A DNA stretch of 64,000 nucleotides from JAMZMI01 sp039970095 (lineage in GTDB: Bacteria > Bacteroidota > Bacteroidia > Cytophagales > Cyclobacteriaceae): assembly GCA_039970095.1 (NCBI GenBank), contig JBDVMP010000019.1, positions 1 through 64,000 of the forward strand, written 5' to 3'. Of this stretch, positions 16,567-26,512 are shown piece by piece (position 1 is the stretch's first letter; the number at the start of each line of letters is the position of its first letter). Under the pieces are notes generated by a model that made no database searches, had not been told where the DNA came from, and saw only the letters and a list, made by a program, of their open reading frames with translations. Both the position numbers and the translations under genes were made by a program.

Positions 16567-17883
16567 TTGACTAATCTCTCTCTCAAAGAACACCTGCGCC
16601 GCAACATCAAGCTGGCCTACCCGGTAATCATCGGGCAAGTGGGACATATTATGGTTTCTGTGGCGGATACCATGATGGTGGGCAAAGTGGGGGTAATCCC
16701 TCTGGCCGCTGCTACATTCGGCAGCACATTTTATACTGTGTTGATGATTTTCGGAATTGGGGTGAGCTACGCTATCACGCCGCTTGTGGCAGCCACAGAT
16801 TCCAAAAACCAAAGCAGGCTTATGCAGTTTTTTCAGAATGGATTAGCTCTGAATGTTGTGTTGAGCCTTGTCCTTGTCTCTATTGGTTTACTTGTTGCTC
16901 CGTTTTTAGAATACTTTGGTCAAGAACCCGAAGTAGCGGCATTGGCCGGACCATACCTCATTGTCATGTGTCTCTCGCTCGTTCCGCTGATGCATTTCCA
17001 GACCTATCGCCAATTTTCAGAAGGCCTTTCCGATACATTTAACCCAATGTGGGTTTCCATCCTGGCCAACCTACTAAACATTGGCTTGAATTACATTTTG
17101 ATTTACGGAGCATTCGGCGTGCCTGCTTATGGTCTAATTGGTGCCGGATATGCCACACTTATAGCGAGAGTGGTCATGGCGATTCTCATGTATATGGTGA
17201 CCAAAAAGAAACTGTCTGGGTTCAAATGGCATTTCGATAGGTCTATCATTAAAAAAATGCTCAACATAGGCGTGCCATCAGGCATGCAATATGTTTTTGA
17301 GGTTGGAGCATTTGCTGCTGCAGCCATCATGGCGGGCTGGATCAACGCCGAATCTCAAGCTGCACATCAGATTGGTATCAACCTGGCGGCCATCACCTAC
17401 ATGGCAGCAACTGGACTAGGTGCGGCAGGCACCATCCGCATTGGCAATCAAATGGGGTTAAAAAACATCAAAGATTTGAAAATAGCCGGTTACTCGCTGA
17501 TGCTTACGGTTATAGTATTCATGGTGATTTGTGGTTTGGCGTTTATCATTTTTCGGCACCAGCTGGTCGCTCTGTATATCACCGATACTTTTGTGCAAGG
17601 GTTGGCTGCCGGGTTGCTCATAGTAGCTGCGGCCTTTCAGGTTTCGGATGGGATGCAGGCAGTGGGATTAGGCGTACTCAGAGGTTTGACAGATGTCAAA
17701 ATCCCTACTGTCGTGACTTTTATTGCTTATTGGATGATCGCGATTCCGGGTGGTTACGTCCTGGGGTTTGTTTTCGATCTGGGTGTATATGGCATTTGGT
17801 ATGGGCTGCTGGGAGGGCTCACCGTTTCAGCCATTTTGCATGTGTTGCGCTTCAGGCACCTTGTTGCCAGACTGCATTTATGA
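16567..17883 (+). CDS. MATE-family multidrug/Na+ efflux transporter
   Basis: 438 residues, twelve hydrophobic segments in two MatE halves. The start (KLAYPVIIGQVGHIMVSVADTMMVGKVG) and the second-half echo GVPSGMQYVFEVGAFAAAAIMAGWI are typical of NorM/DinF-type carriers, which export cationic compounds in exchange for H+ or Na+ across the inner membrane. The start is TTG at 16567; no ATG lies nearby in frame before the family's first helix. It is probably cotranscribed with the upstream Nudix gene. Substrate unknown. Confidence 0.92.
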   Translation: MTNLSLKEHLRRNIKLAYPVIIGQVGHIMVSVADTMMVGKVGVIPLAAATFGSTFYTVLMIFGIGVSYAITPLVAATDSKNQSRLMQFFQNGLALNVVLSLVLVSIGLLVAPFLEYFGQEPEVAALAGPYLIVMCLSLVPLMHFQTYRQFSEGLSDTFNPMWVSILANLLNIGLNYILIYGAFGVPAYGLIGAGYATLIARVVMAILMYMVTKKKLSGFKWHFDRSIIKKMLNIGVPSGMQYVFEVGAFAAAAIMAGWINAESQAAHQIGINLAAITYMAATGLGAAGTIRIGNQMGLKNIKDLKIAGYSLMLTVIVFMVICGLAFIIFRHQLVALYITDTFVQGLAAGLLIVAAAFQVSDGMQAVGLGVLRGLTDVKIPTVVTFIAYWMIAIPGGYVLGFVFDLGVYGIWYGLLGGLTVSAILHVLRFRHLVARLHL

Positions 17884-17959
17884 AAAATTAGCACGATAGT
17901 TGTTTGGAACCGTTCAACCTTTTTATGGGTTTTAGTGTCAAATAACAAAATCGAATGCT

Positions 17960-18412
17960 ATGAAGTCTACGTTTTACTTAATTGTCGCCTTATTTCTCTT
18001 TTCATGCGAAGATTCAGAAATGCTTACACAAAATGAAGTTCCTTCTATTAGGTATGGCACCTCATTTGGCGAATGCGTGGGCTACTGCCTGACCGATCTG
18101 GAGGTGAGTGCTGAGCAGGTTTACTATGTGAGCTACGGCTGGCACAATAGTCAAACTCCGAAGACTAACACTGTCACCTTTACTTCAGAACAATATAACC
18201 ATCTTCTTAGCTTGTTTGATCAGGATAAATTCCTGGCATTGGACCCTGTGATTGGCTGTCCTGACTGTGCCGATGGTGGCTCAGAATGGATAGAGATGAC
18301 AATCGGCAGCAGAACCAAAAAAGTGACCTTTGAATATCACAAAGACATTGACCCTATCGCTCCGTTGATAGATGAATTGAGAAGTTTGACGGAAGAAGTT
18401 GAAGTTGACTAG
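17960..18412 (+). CDS. Secreted lipoprotein, unknown
   Basis: 150 residues. A lipoprotein signal (FYLIVALFLFSCEDSE) precedes a small globular domain. Paired cysteines in FGECVGYCLTDLEVS and GCPDCADGGSEW suggest disulfides or metal binding, and SRTKKVTFEYHKDIDPIAPLIDELRSL looks like its C-terminal strand and helix. The FGxCxGYC pattern recalls small Bacteroidota lipoproteins of unknown function. Its stop TAG shares CTAG with the stop of the convergent DUF4249 gene, so there is no room for a terminator between them. Confidence 0.75.
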   Translation: MKSTFYLIVALFLFSCEDSEMLTQNEVPSIRYGTSFGECVGYCLTDLEVSAEQVYYVSYGWHNSQTPKTNTVTFTSEQYNHLLSLFDQDKFLALDPVIGCPDCADGGSEWIEMTIGSRTKKVTFEYHKDIDPIAPLIDELRSLTEEVEVD

Positions 18413-19389
18413 TCTTCTTCTTTTACGATTTCAAATGTGAAAACCTCTTTGTTGTACCCGGCAAAAATTCCATAGCCATTTTCTATATTGTTGAAAACCT
18501 GCACAGGTTCGGCGAATAGCTGTCCGCTACCGTTTAGCTGATCCTTTAACGAACGCTTATAATTATAAAGCTCCTCTGTAAGTCGCCTAACCTCCATATA
18601 GACGGTAATTGTATCAGAAGATGGTGAGTCCGACCCTTCGCTAGAAAAACTGTAGGAAGAGAATCTGATAGTTTCCTTTTTCAAACCTTCATCAAATAAT
18701 TCATCTGTGAAAAAGTATTGATTGGCATGCGACCCTGTCAACTCTGAACCCTCCTCGGTGAAAGCAACAAAACTTTTCCTTTTACCAACGTATTCCCAAT
18801 AAGTAGTATCATTTTCCCAATCTCGATACCGGTTATATAAATCCCGGTAGTAGTACATTTGAAGCTCATAAAAAACCCGCTCAATACCCGTATCATGCAA
18901 CATATAGGTAAGCTTATATTCTTTTTGATACTCACCTTGAAATGGTTCTGGTTCCCCCATTGAAAAGGAGAAATTATTCTCAGGAATAACAGATCTGGAA
19001 TAGACGGTCTCAAAACCCTCTTTTTCTACTTTCAAAGAATACTTATGACCACTTAACGGCTTGAAATTAGAATGATAAAGACCTGCCGTGGTGTCTTCTT
19101 CCATTATTGCTACCTCAACCTCGCCATCATAGAGGACTACTTTGGCATCACTAATCGCTTTCAGGTTTTCCTGTAAACCAACAAAATAATCGTTTCGGCT
19201 TAAATCTATTGACAGAGTAGAATCTGTGGTGAAAAAACAATTAACCACCAAAGAGGGCGGAAAATCAGGCACAGGAATTTCCTCTTTTAGCGAGCATCCG
19301 ATCATTGCAAAACAGACCATGATCATGGGAAAGTGTTTAACTTTTTTCACAGCGGAGAATTTGTTTTGAAGCTTTTTCATATCACTCAT
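18409..19389 (-). CDS. DUF4249 lipoprotein, partner of the upstream TonB receptor
   Basis: About 326 residues from ATG 19389 (MSDMKKLQNKFS); an in-frame upstream start at 19482 would overlap the receptor gene. The lipoprotein signal ends at MVCFAMIGCSLKEEIPVPD. The DUF4249 pattern follows: LVVNCFFTTDSTLSIDLSRND, ISDAKVVLYDGE, GHKYSLKVEKEGF and a long C-terminal beta-rich part. DUF4249 genes are found directly after TonB receptors in Bacteroidota, as here (4 bp gap), and the protein is likely an outer-membrane accessory of that receptor. Ligand unknown. Confidence 0.85.
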   Translation of the reverse strand: MSDMKKLQNKFSAVKKVKHFPMIMVCFAMIGCSLKEEIPVPDFPPSLVVNCFFTTDSTLSIDLSRNDYFVGLQENLKAISDAKVVLYDGEVEVAIMEEDTTAGLYHSNFKPLSGHKYSLKVEKEGFETVYSRSVIPENNFSFSMGEPEPFQGEYQKEYKLTYMLHDTGIERVFYELQMYYYRDLYNRYRDWENDTTYWEYVGKRKSFVAFTEEGSELTGSHANQYFFTDELFDEGLKKETIRFSSYSFSSEGSDSPSSDTITVYMEVRRLTEELYNYKRSLKDQLNGSGQLFAEPVQVFNNIENGYGIFAGYNKEVFTFEIVKEED

Positions 19390-19393
19390 TTCT

Positions 19394-21772
19394 TTAAAAC
19401 TTAAAGCTGTACTTGAAGTAAGGAAGTACGGGAAACAAGCTGTATTGAACCAATTTTCGCCCCGTCCGGGTCTCTTGAACATCCATATAAAATGGATTTA
19501 ACCGGTTGTAAACATTGTAGGCTCCCAGTGACCAGGATCTGGTTCCCCACTTCTTTTCCTTTGTCCAGGTCAACCCTAAGTCCAATCTGTGATAGTTGCG
19601 CATTCGGTAGTTATTCCGAGAGTCAAAATACTCGACGTTCGAACCGGGATAATCATAATAATAGTCATAAGCCTGAGGACCAGGGTCGTTTTCATCATGA
19701 GACCTATACACAGACTGAGGAATAGTCACGGCATTTCCTGTCCCGAACACCCAGGTACCTGAGATTGAGAATCGTTCGTTCACATCAAAAACAGAAACAA
19801 TGCTGATGTCATGCCTCCGATCAAATTTATAAGGGAACCACTTTCCAAAATTAAGATCATCATATTGTCTGTTGGTTTTTGAGAGCGTATAGCCTACCCA
19901 ACCTGAAAACCTTCCGGTTTTCTTTTGCAAAAGAAATTCCAACCCATAACTATTGCCCTGGCCAACCACCACCTTTTCTTGCCAGTCTGCACTCTGATCA
20001 TAGTAAGACGCTCCTTCATCATAGGTGATCTGGTTGTTCATCTCCTTGTAGTAGCCCTCCACGCTCATCTCATATCTATTGAAAGTTCTGGCCACCCCTA
20101 TTGCCGCCTGCCATGATCTTTGCGGAGCGATCTTATCAGTAGCCGGAACCCAAAGGTCTGTAGGCAACCCTATACTTCCATTAGTTAGTAGGTGGACATA
20201 CTGTGTCATTGTTGCATATGAGGCCTTTAGCGACAGGTTTTTAGAAAGTAAATACCTAACGGAAAATCTTGGCTGCAGTGAGTTGTAATATTTGTTATTG
20301 ACCAGAAAGCCAGAGTAGTGCAAGCCCGCATTTACCCTGAGGTTGTTGGAAAGAGAAAAGTCATCTTCAATATAAGAAGCCAATTCCAAAGACCTGGTTT
20401 GAGTTGCCCCGATAATGGTGTCATTCTCGCCCTCCACATTGGTATCATATCCCAAAATGCCGGGATTGAACTTGTGGTAGGTTAGCGCCAACCCTGTCTT
20501 GACACTGTGCCGTGGAGAGGGCAAATAGTCAAAGTCGATTTTAGCCGACCAATCACGAATACCAGACACGTACTCCACGTACTCTTTATTGTGAATAGTT
20601 TTATCGTCTTCAGGATAAATAGACTCGCTTCCACCAAAAACTTTGAATTCATACTTACTAAAAGTACTCGTCACATTGGCAAAGAGCTTAGGGGTGAAAA
20701 CATGGTTCCACCTCAGCGCAGCAATATTGTTTCCCCAGCCTATCCCTGCATCGCCTATATTGTATGCTGTAGTTTCTGTGCCATCTTCCAATCGGTAGCG
20801 ATAGTCACTTTTATATTTTGAAAACCCTTTGTCTCTGCCATTATAAAAGCTTAGATAAAGCCTGTCCTTTTCAGAAAGCTTGTGATTGATCTTGGCGTTG
20901 AAATCGTAGAAATAATAGCCCCCTTTATTTTCACCGTTAGAAGCCGCATGGATAATGGGCCGGGTAAGCAAATCAATGTAGGTTCTTCTGCCCGAAAGAA
21001 TGAATGAAGTTTTCTTATCCTTACCAACAGGGCCTTCCAGTGTGAGTTTTGAAGAAATCAAACCAATAGAGCCCTCTCCTTTAAATTCCTGATTATTTCC
21101 TTCCTTCATGGAAATATCAATGACCGAAGACAACCTACCGCCATATCTAGCTGGAAATCCTCCCTTCACCACATTGACCCGATTGATAGCATCAGAATTG
21201 AATACCGAAAAGAAGCCAAAAAGATGAGAAACATTGTAAACAGGTACACCATCAAAAATTATGAGATTTTGATCCGCACCGCCTCCACGCACATAAACAC
21301 CCGATGAGCCCTCTGTCCCGGACTGAACCCCGGGTAGTAACTGGATGGTTTTGAGAATATCAGACTCACCCATCAGAACCGGGAGAGCCTTGATCTGAGC
21401 AACTGGCACGTCAATGGCACTCATTTGAGGAGACTGCTCTATATTCTCATCAGCGGTTACAACCACCTCCTCTAATGTCGATCCAGGAATGAGGTTGACG
21501 TTGAGTTGTTGGTTCTCAGTGAGGTCAACGATCAACTCCTGAGGCGCATAACCCACGTAAGTTACCTTCAGGCTCAATAACCCTGTGGGCAAGGTAAGTG
21601 AGTAAAACCCAAATGTATTGGAAATAGTGCCTTTGGAGGAATTTTGATCGATGAGCGTAGCACCTATTAGGTTTTCTCCAGTTTCAGAATCTCTAACATA
21701 TCCGTTGAGAGTAAAATTTTGAGCTTTTGTGCAAAATGATGCCAACAAAAGCAGGAATGTGAGCTTTTTCAC
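19394..21772 (-). CDS. TonB-dependent receptor with carboxypeptidase-like N-terminal domain
   Basis: 792 residues. A signal peptide (LTFLLLLASFCTKAQ) is followed by a regulatory-like domain (GYVRDSETGENLIGATLIDQ). The plug comes next (about 115-230, including VLMGESDILKTIQLLPGVQSG, VRGGGADQNLIIFDGVPVYN and FPARYGGRLSSVIDISMKEG), then a beta-barrel ending in an aromatic residue (LPYFKYSFKF). This plug type pairs with DUF4249 lipoproteins, whose gene follows 4 bp downstream. The pair imports an unknown ligand across the outer membrane. I see no Fur-like box upstream, unlike the receptor at 6131. Confidence 0.92.
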   Translation of the reverse strand: MKKLTFLLLLASFCTKAQNFTLNGYVRDSETGENLIGATLIDQNSSKGTISNTFGFYSLTLPTGLLSLKVTYVGYAPQELIVDLTENQQLNVNLIPGSTLEEVVVTADENIEQSPQMSAIDVPVAQIKALPVLMGESDILKTIQLLPGVQSGTEGSSGVYVRGGGADQNLIIFDGVPVYNVSHLFGFFSVFNSDAINRVNVVKGGFPARYGGRLSSVIDISMKEGNNQEFKGEGSIGLISSKLTLEGPVGKDKKTSFILSGRRTYIDLLTRPIIHAASNGENKGGYYFYDFNAKINHKLSEKDRLYLSFYNGRDKGFSKYKSDYRYRLEDGTETTAYNIGDAGIGWGNNIAALRWNHVFTPKLFANVTSTFSKYEFKVFGGSESIYPEDDKTIHNKEYVEYVSGIRDWSAKIDFDYLPSPRHSVKTGLALTYHKFNPGILGYDTNVEGENDTIIGATQTRSLELASYIEDDFSLSNNLRVNAGLHYSGFLVNNKYYNSLQPRFSVRYLLSKNLSLKASYATMTQYVHLLTNGSIGLPTDLWVPATDKIAPQRSWQAAIGVARTFNRYEMSVEGYYKEMNNQITYDEGASYYDQSADWQEKVVVGQGNSYGLEFLLQKKTGRFSGWVGYTLSKTNRQYDDLNFGKWFPYKFDRRHDISIVSVFDVNERFSISGTWVFGTGNAVTIPQSVYRSHDENDPGPQAYDYYYDYPGSNVEYFDSRNNYRMRNYHRLDLGLTWTKEKKWGTRSWSLGAYNVYNRLNPFYMDVQETRTGRKLVQYSLFPVLPYFKYSFKF

Positions 21773-21907
21773 GGGCGGTTCTAGTTGGTAAACAGTTGCA
21801 ACAAACTATCCGTTTGCTGTGATTACCAAAGAAACGTAGCTTAAGCCTAATTATTGAAACCTCAAACCGATATTTAACATTTTTTAAAAAAACTCCTCAA
21901 CTCTGGA

Positions 21908-22883
21908 TCAAAGTAAAAACCCCTTCAGCAAGTCAGAAATCTGAACCGATTCAGTCAAAAATCCGTCGTGCCCATAATCAGAGGCAATTTTAATAAACTG
22001 ACCACCCATAATATGTTCAGCTATAAACTCCTGCTCATTGTTAGGAAAAAGAATATCGGTATCAATCCCTATGACCAGAGCCCGTGATTTGATGCGCTTC
22101 AATGCTGCCTCTGCACTTCCAAAATGCCTCCCGATGTGATGGCTATCCATCGCTTTGGAAAGGGTATAGTAACTGTTCGTTGAAAACCGCTTTCTGAGCT
22201 TTTCTCCCTGATATTGCAGATATGATGACGCTTTGAAGCCATCCCACCTCTGATCCACATCTTCCTGCGTCTTCGCGAAAGTATTGTAGTGGCGATAAGA
22301 AAGCATGGCTATAGCACGAGCGGCTTCCAGACCTTTGGATGGGTCTATATTGTCCAATGCCATACGCTGCGCTTCGTTAAAAGCAATGCCCCATGGTGAA
22401 TGGAAAGCATTGGTAGCCAAAGGCACAATGTTTTCGAAAAGCTCAGGCTCCTGCACAGCCCACTCCAGCAGCTGCTGTCCGCCCATAGACCCTCCGATAC
22501 CTAGATGGATTTTCTCAATTCCCAGGTGCAAACTCAATATCTGATGAAGCTTCACCATATCCTTGATGGTAACCAAAGGAAACTTTGAGTTAGTAGGACC
22601 GGTAGTGCCATAACACGAACCCAACATATTGGCGCAAATGATGAAATGATCCTTCGGGTTGATCACCTCTCCTTCACCCACCACCCCAGGCCACCATTCC
22701 ACAGGATTGCTGTTGGCAGTGAGGGCATGAAACACCCATACAACATTAGTCTTGGTTGCGTTAAGCTTGCCAAAAGTATTATATCGAATTTTTACATTCT
22801 GAAGTGTGTCTCCACACTCCAGATGTAATGGTTCGGTTACTTTCAACGTGTTTGCCTTAGCAAACGCCATTCCTTTAATCGAC

Positions 22884-22897
<14 letters not shown>
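21908..22897 (-). CDS. metX: Homoserine O-acetyltransferase
   Basis: About 329 residues from ATG 22897 (MQITESIKGMAF), which overlaps the metY stop by 14 bp. ATGs at 22951 (inside metY) and 22870 are alternatives. It is an alpha/beta-hydrolase fold enzyme that transfers acetyl from acetyl-CoA to homoserine for methionine synthesis. The nucleophile serine lies in GIGGSMGGQQLLEW, the acid in GIDTDILFPNNEQ and the histidine in DYGHDGFLTE. AAFHALTANSNP-like residues (VFHALTANSNPVEWW) and GSCYGTTGPTN are family marks. It is cotranscribed with metY behind the SAM riboswitch. Confidence 0.95.
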
Positions 22898-24197
<1,300 letters not shown>

Positions 24198-24199
24198 TT

Positions 24200-24274
24200 C
24201 TAATGGGTTTTTACTTTCAAAAAAATATTACTGGTTAGCGTTGGATTGTTAGGGACAAACGCATGGTTCATCAT
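24200..24274 (-). other. Short upstream frame ending two bases before the metY start
   Basis: A 24-codon frame with tandem ATG starts (24274, 24271) whose TAG (24202-24200) lies two bases upstream of the metY ATG. It encodes a peptide beginning MMNHAFVPNNPTLTS, with nothing recognisable. The very close stop-start spacing could couple translation, but the frame may be chance. A short hairpin, TTGAGA-CCA-TCTCAA, straddles its start on the minus strand (24274-24288). Confidence 0.25.
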
Positions 24275-24311
24275 TGAGATGGTCTCAAAATCCGAAATGA
24301 GCCAAATTCGC

Positions 24312-24404
24312 TTAAGAGCAGCGCATACAGCAAACCGCGCTGTAAAACAATCCTACAACATTTTGGTGGCCTTGAGTAGCCGGGGTACTTCTTCTGATTT
24401 TCAT
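24312..24404 (-). CDS. Cys-rich leader peptide of the met operon, candidate attenuator
   Basis: A 30-codon frame from ATG 24404 to TAA 24312-24314. The peptide starts MKIRRSTPATQG and ends FYSAVCCMRCS, so three of its last five residues before the final Ser are Cys. It begins eight bases after the 3' strand of the riboswitch P1 helix. Its Cys codons fall in two alternative stems (see findings). Known actinobacterial leader peptides with terminal Cys clusters control sulfur genes through stalling on Cys codons; a similar role here is inference. No such peptide has, to my knowledge, been described for this operon. Confidence 0.5.
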   Translation of the reverse strand: MKIRRSTPATQGHQNVVGLFYSAVCCMRCS

Positions 24405-24412
24405 AATTGTCA

Positions 24413-24503
24413 ATTTATCATTCAGGCATTAGCACCTTCCCGTTTAGGGTGGGGGTTGCTAGCGCGTCATAGAGCCTGTCTCTCAGCGCTTCTTAATAAA
24501 TCG
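24413..24503 (-). promoter_or_regulatory. SAM-I (S-box) riboswitch upstream of metY-metX
   Basis: On the minus strand the consensus elements occur in order: P1 strand ATTTAT (24501-24496), GAGAGACAGGCTCTATGA, AGCAACC of the kink-turn region, a CCC/GGG-containing P4, GGTGCTAATGCC, and the closing P1 strand ATAAAT (24418-24413). AGCGC and GCGCT pair to form P2. These match the S-box aptamer that binds S-adenosylmethionine. SAM binding would be expected to lower metY-metX expression. The leader peptide ATG lies only 8 bases past P1, so the switch may act partly on its translation. I find no unambiguous intrinsic terminator between the aptamer and metY. Confidence 0.92.
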
Positions 24504-24524
24504 ATCGTTTATCGATTTGAGATG

Positions 24525-24555
24525 CAAACGTAGTGCGGAAATCTGAGTTTGCAAA
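24525..24555 (-). promoter_or_regulatory. Promoter of the SAM riboswitch-metY-metX transcript
   Basis: On the minus strand TTTG (24555-24552), a 19-base spacer, then TACGTTTG (24532-24525), a perfect TAnnTTTG element. The start would fall near 24518, about 15 bases before the riboswitch P1 helix, which fits well. Confidence 0.7.
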
Positions 24556-24591
24556 ACAAAATTTACATTTCACATTTTATCGACAGAGCAT

Positions 24592-24621
24592 AAAAAAACC
24601 CTCGGCTAAAAAACCGAGGGC
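24592..24621 (-). terminator. Intrinsic terminator after sucD
   Basis: Minus-strand hairpin CCCTCGG (24620-24614) / CCGAGGG (24605-24599) with an eight-base loop, followed by seven T residues (24598-24592). It lies 24 bp beyond the sucD stop and just upstream of the metY promoter, insulating the met operon. Confidence 0.9.
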
Positions 24622-24644
24622 TTCTCTACAAAACTTATAATTTT

Positions 24645-25520
24645 TTAAGAAGCCAAAGCCTCTTTGATCGTTGCTCCAATATCTGCTGGTGATTGCACCA
24701 CGTGAATGCCATTCTCAGCCATGATTCTCATCTTGGCCTCTGCCGTATCATCTGCTCCTCCGATGATGGCTCCTGCATGACCCATTCTTCTTCCCGGAGG
24801 CGCTGTTTGTCCGGCGATGAATCCCACAACAGGCTTTTTGTTTCCGTTTTCTTTAACCCATTTGGCCGCTTCCGCCTCGTAGTTACCACCGATCTCACCG
24901 ATCATCACGATTGCCTCAGTTTCCGGATCTTCCATCAGCATCTGTACAGCCTCTTTAGTAGATGTGCCGATGATCGGATCACCGCCTATTCCAATGGCTG
25001 TAGTTATTCCCAAACCTGCTTTCACCACCTGATCAGCAGCTTCGTAGGTCAAAGTACCAGACTTAGACACGATACCCACATTTCCCTTTTTGAAAACAAA
25101 GCCAGGCATGATACCAACTTTAGCCTCTTCTGGGGTAATCACCCCCGGGCAGTTTGGCCCAACAAGCTTAGCTCCTTTTGACTTGGCATATGGTTTGGCA
25201 ATCATCATATCTTTCACCGGAATACCTTCCGTGATAGTGATGATCACTTTGATGCCTGCATCGGCAGCTTCCATGATTGCATCGGCAGCAAATGCCGGCG
25301 GCACAAAAATGATAGTGGTGTCGGCTCCAGCCTGATCCACAGCCTCTTGCACGGTGTTGAAAACCGGCTTGTCAAGGTGGGTTTGTCCTCCTTTTCCTGG
25401 GGTCACTCCACCCACAACATTACTGCCGTACTCTATCATTTGAGTAGCGTGAAATGTACCTTCGGTACCAGTGAAACCCTGAACTATGATTTTGGAATTC
25501 TTATTTACTAAAACACTCAT
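24645..25520 (-). CDS. sucD: Succinyl-CoA synthetase alpha subunit
   Basis: 291 residues, the normal length. It forms the alpha half of the TCA-cycle enzyme that makes succinate and ATP/GTP from succinyl-CoA. The CoA-binding start VQGFTGTEGTFHATQMIEYG and the phosphohistidine segment GRRMGHAGAIIGG (about residue 246) are intact. GPNCPGVITPEEAKVGIMPG and KSGTLTYEAADQ are further marks. sucC is not adjacent, so the two subunits are encoded apart, as in many Bacteroidota. It has its own promoter (25542-25572) and terminator (24592-24621), a one-gene unit. Confidence 0.96.
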   Translation of the reverse strand: MSVLVNKNSKIIVQGFTGTEGTFHATQMIEYGSNVVGGVTPGKGGQTHLDKPVFNTVQEAVDQAGADTTIIFVPPAFAADAIMEAADAGIKVIITITEGIPVKDMMIAKPYAKSKGAKLVGPNCPGVITPEEAKVGIMPGFVFKKGNVGIVSKSGTLTYEAADQVVKAGLGITTAIGIGGDPIIGTSTKEAVQMLMEDPETEAIVMIGEIGGNYEAEAAKWVKENGNKKPVVGFIAGQTAPPGRRMGHAGAIIGGADDTAEAKMRIMAENGIHVVQSPADIGATIKEALAS

Positions 25521-25541
25521 TGGGGATTATTTCTTTTGGTG

Positions 25542-25572
25542 CAAAAATATTTGAATTGGGGTGATTGCCAAA
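25542..25572 (-). promoter_or_regulatory. Promoter of sucD
   Basis: Minus strand: TTTG (25572-25569), 19-base spacer, TATTTTTG (25549-25542), matching TAnnTTTG exactly. The ATG lies 22 bases downstream at 25520. Confidence 0.68.
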
Positions 25573-25642
25573 TGGTTTCCCAATTTAAAGTAATCCTATA
25601 CATTTGCGGCATTCCCGCCTTTAAGAATACCAATTTATTTAA

Positions 25643-26512
25643 ATGCCAAACCAACTAGACTCGTTTTTCATAGAAACTGCGGATAACCATTCCATTGGAA
25701 CGAGCCTGTATCAAGTTGATAAAAAAGGACATCACCTGATTATCATCTGTCCGGCCGCTGGGGCGCCTCAGCAGTATTATAGGGGTTTTGCTGAATTTGC
25801 AGCTCAATATCCAGAGTTCGATGCTGTGACCTTTGACTACAGGAGCATAGGCAAGTCTAGACACCAGCCAATAGCATCTTCTCCGGCTACCATGCATGAA
25901 TGGGGCAAACAAGATCTGGAAACAGTAATCAATTGGGCTTCAAACAAGTACGATAAAATATTCCTGCTCGGACACAGTGTAGCAGGACAGATCATGCCTT
26001 ATGCTGACAGCAGCAAAAGAATCTCTGCTGCGTACTTTGTAGCTTCTTCATCGGCCTATTATGGGTTTTGGACTGGCTTTCCCAAAATTAAAGTGTTGCT
26101 CTTTTGGCATCTGATCATTCCTGTTACCACATTCATCTTTGGCTATCTGCCCGGGTGGGCCATGGGCGGAAATGTAAGCCTTTCCGAAGACGCTGCTTTA
26201 GAGTGGCGGACATGGGGACTATCTCATGACGGTTATTTGAAATCCGACTCTGACGCCAAAGCTAAATTCAACTCACTGCGAATTCCCATTCACTTTGTGA
26301 GTCTGGCAGATGACAATGTGTTTGCACCTGCAGAGGGGATTCAGGGCTTGATGCATAGGTATGGCAATGCCAAGACATCCTATCAGTACATCAGACCGAA
26401 AGACCTTGGGCTAAAATCCATTTCTCACTTCGGCTTTTTTAGGAGTAAATATCAGGAGAAGCTTTGGTCCATGCCTTTGATGTATTTCGCGCAGCATGTC
26501 AAGAAGTTTTAG
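25643..26512 (+). CDS. Alpha/beta hydrolase, serine type
   Basis: 289 residues. The nucleophile is in LLGHSVAGQIMP (GxSxG, serine near residue 112). IICPAAGAPQQYYRGFAEFA supplies the oxyanion-hole region, and a histidine lies in KSISHFGFF near the end. DYRSIGKSR is typical of this group, which resembles uncharacterised YheT/PIRSF037442-type hydrolases. A hydrophobic stretch near 150-175 (KVLLFWHLIIPVTTFIFGYLP) suggests a lid or membrane contact. Substrate unknown. Its stop TAG overlaps the stop of the convergent kdsC-type gene by 4 bp. Confidence 0.82.
   Translation: MPNQLDSFFIETADNHSIGTSLYQVDKKGHHLIIICPAAGAPQQYYRGFAEFAAQYPEFDAVTFDYRSIGKSRHQPIASSPATMHEWGKQDLETVINWASNKYDKIFLLGHSVAGQIMPYADSSKRISAAYFVASSSAYYGFWTGFPKIKVLLFWHLIIPVTTFIFGYLPGWAMGGNVSLSEDAALEWRTWGLSHDGYLKSDSDAKAKFNSLRIPIHFVSLADDNVFAPAEGIQGLMHRYGNAKTSYQYIRPKDLGLKSISHFGFFRSKYQEKLWSMPLMYFAQHVKKF

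Noticed and set aside
24246..24533. 95-codon plus-strand frame upstream of metY
   Set aside because: It is the reverse side of the riboswitch and leader; the minus-strand RNA signals explain this region.
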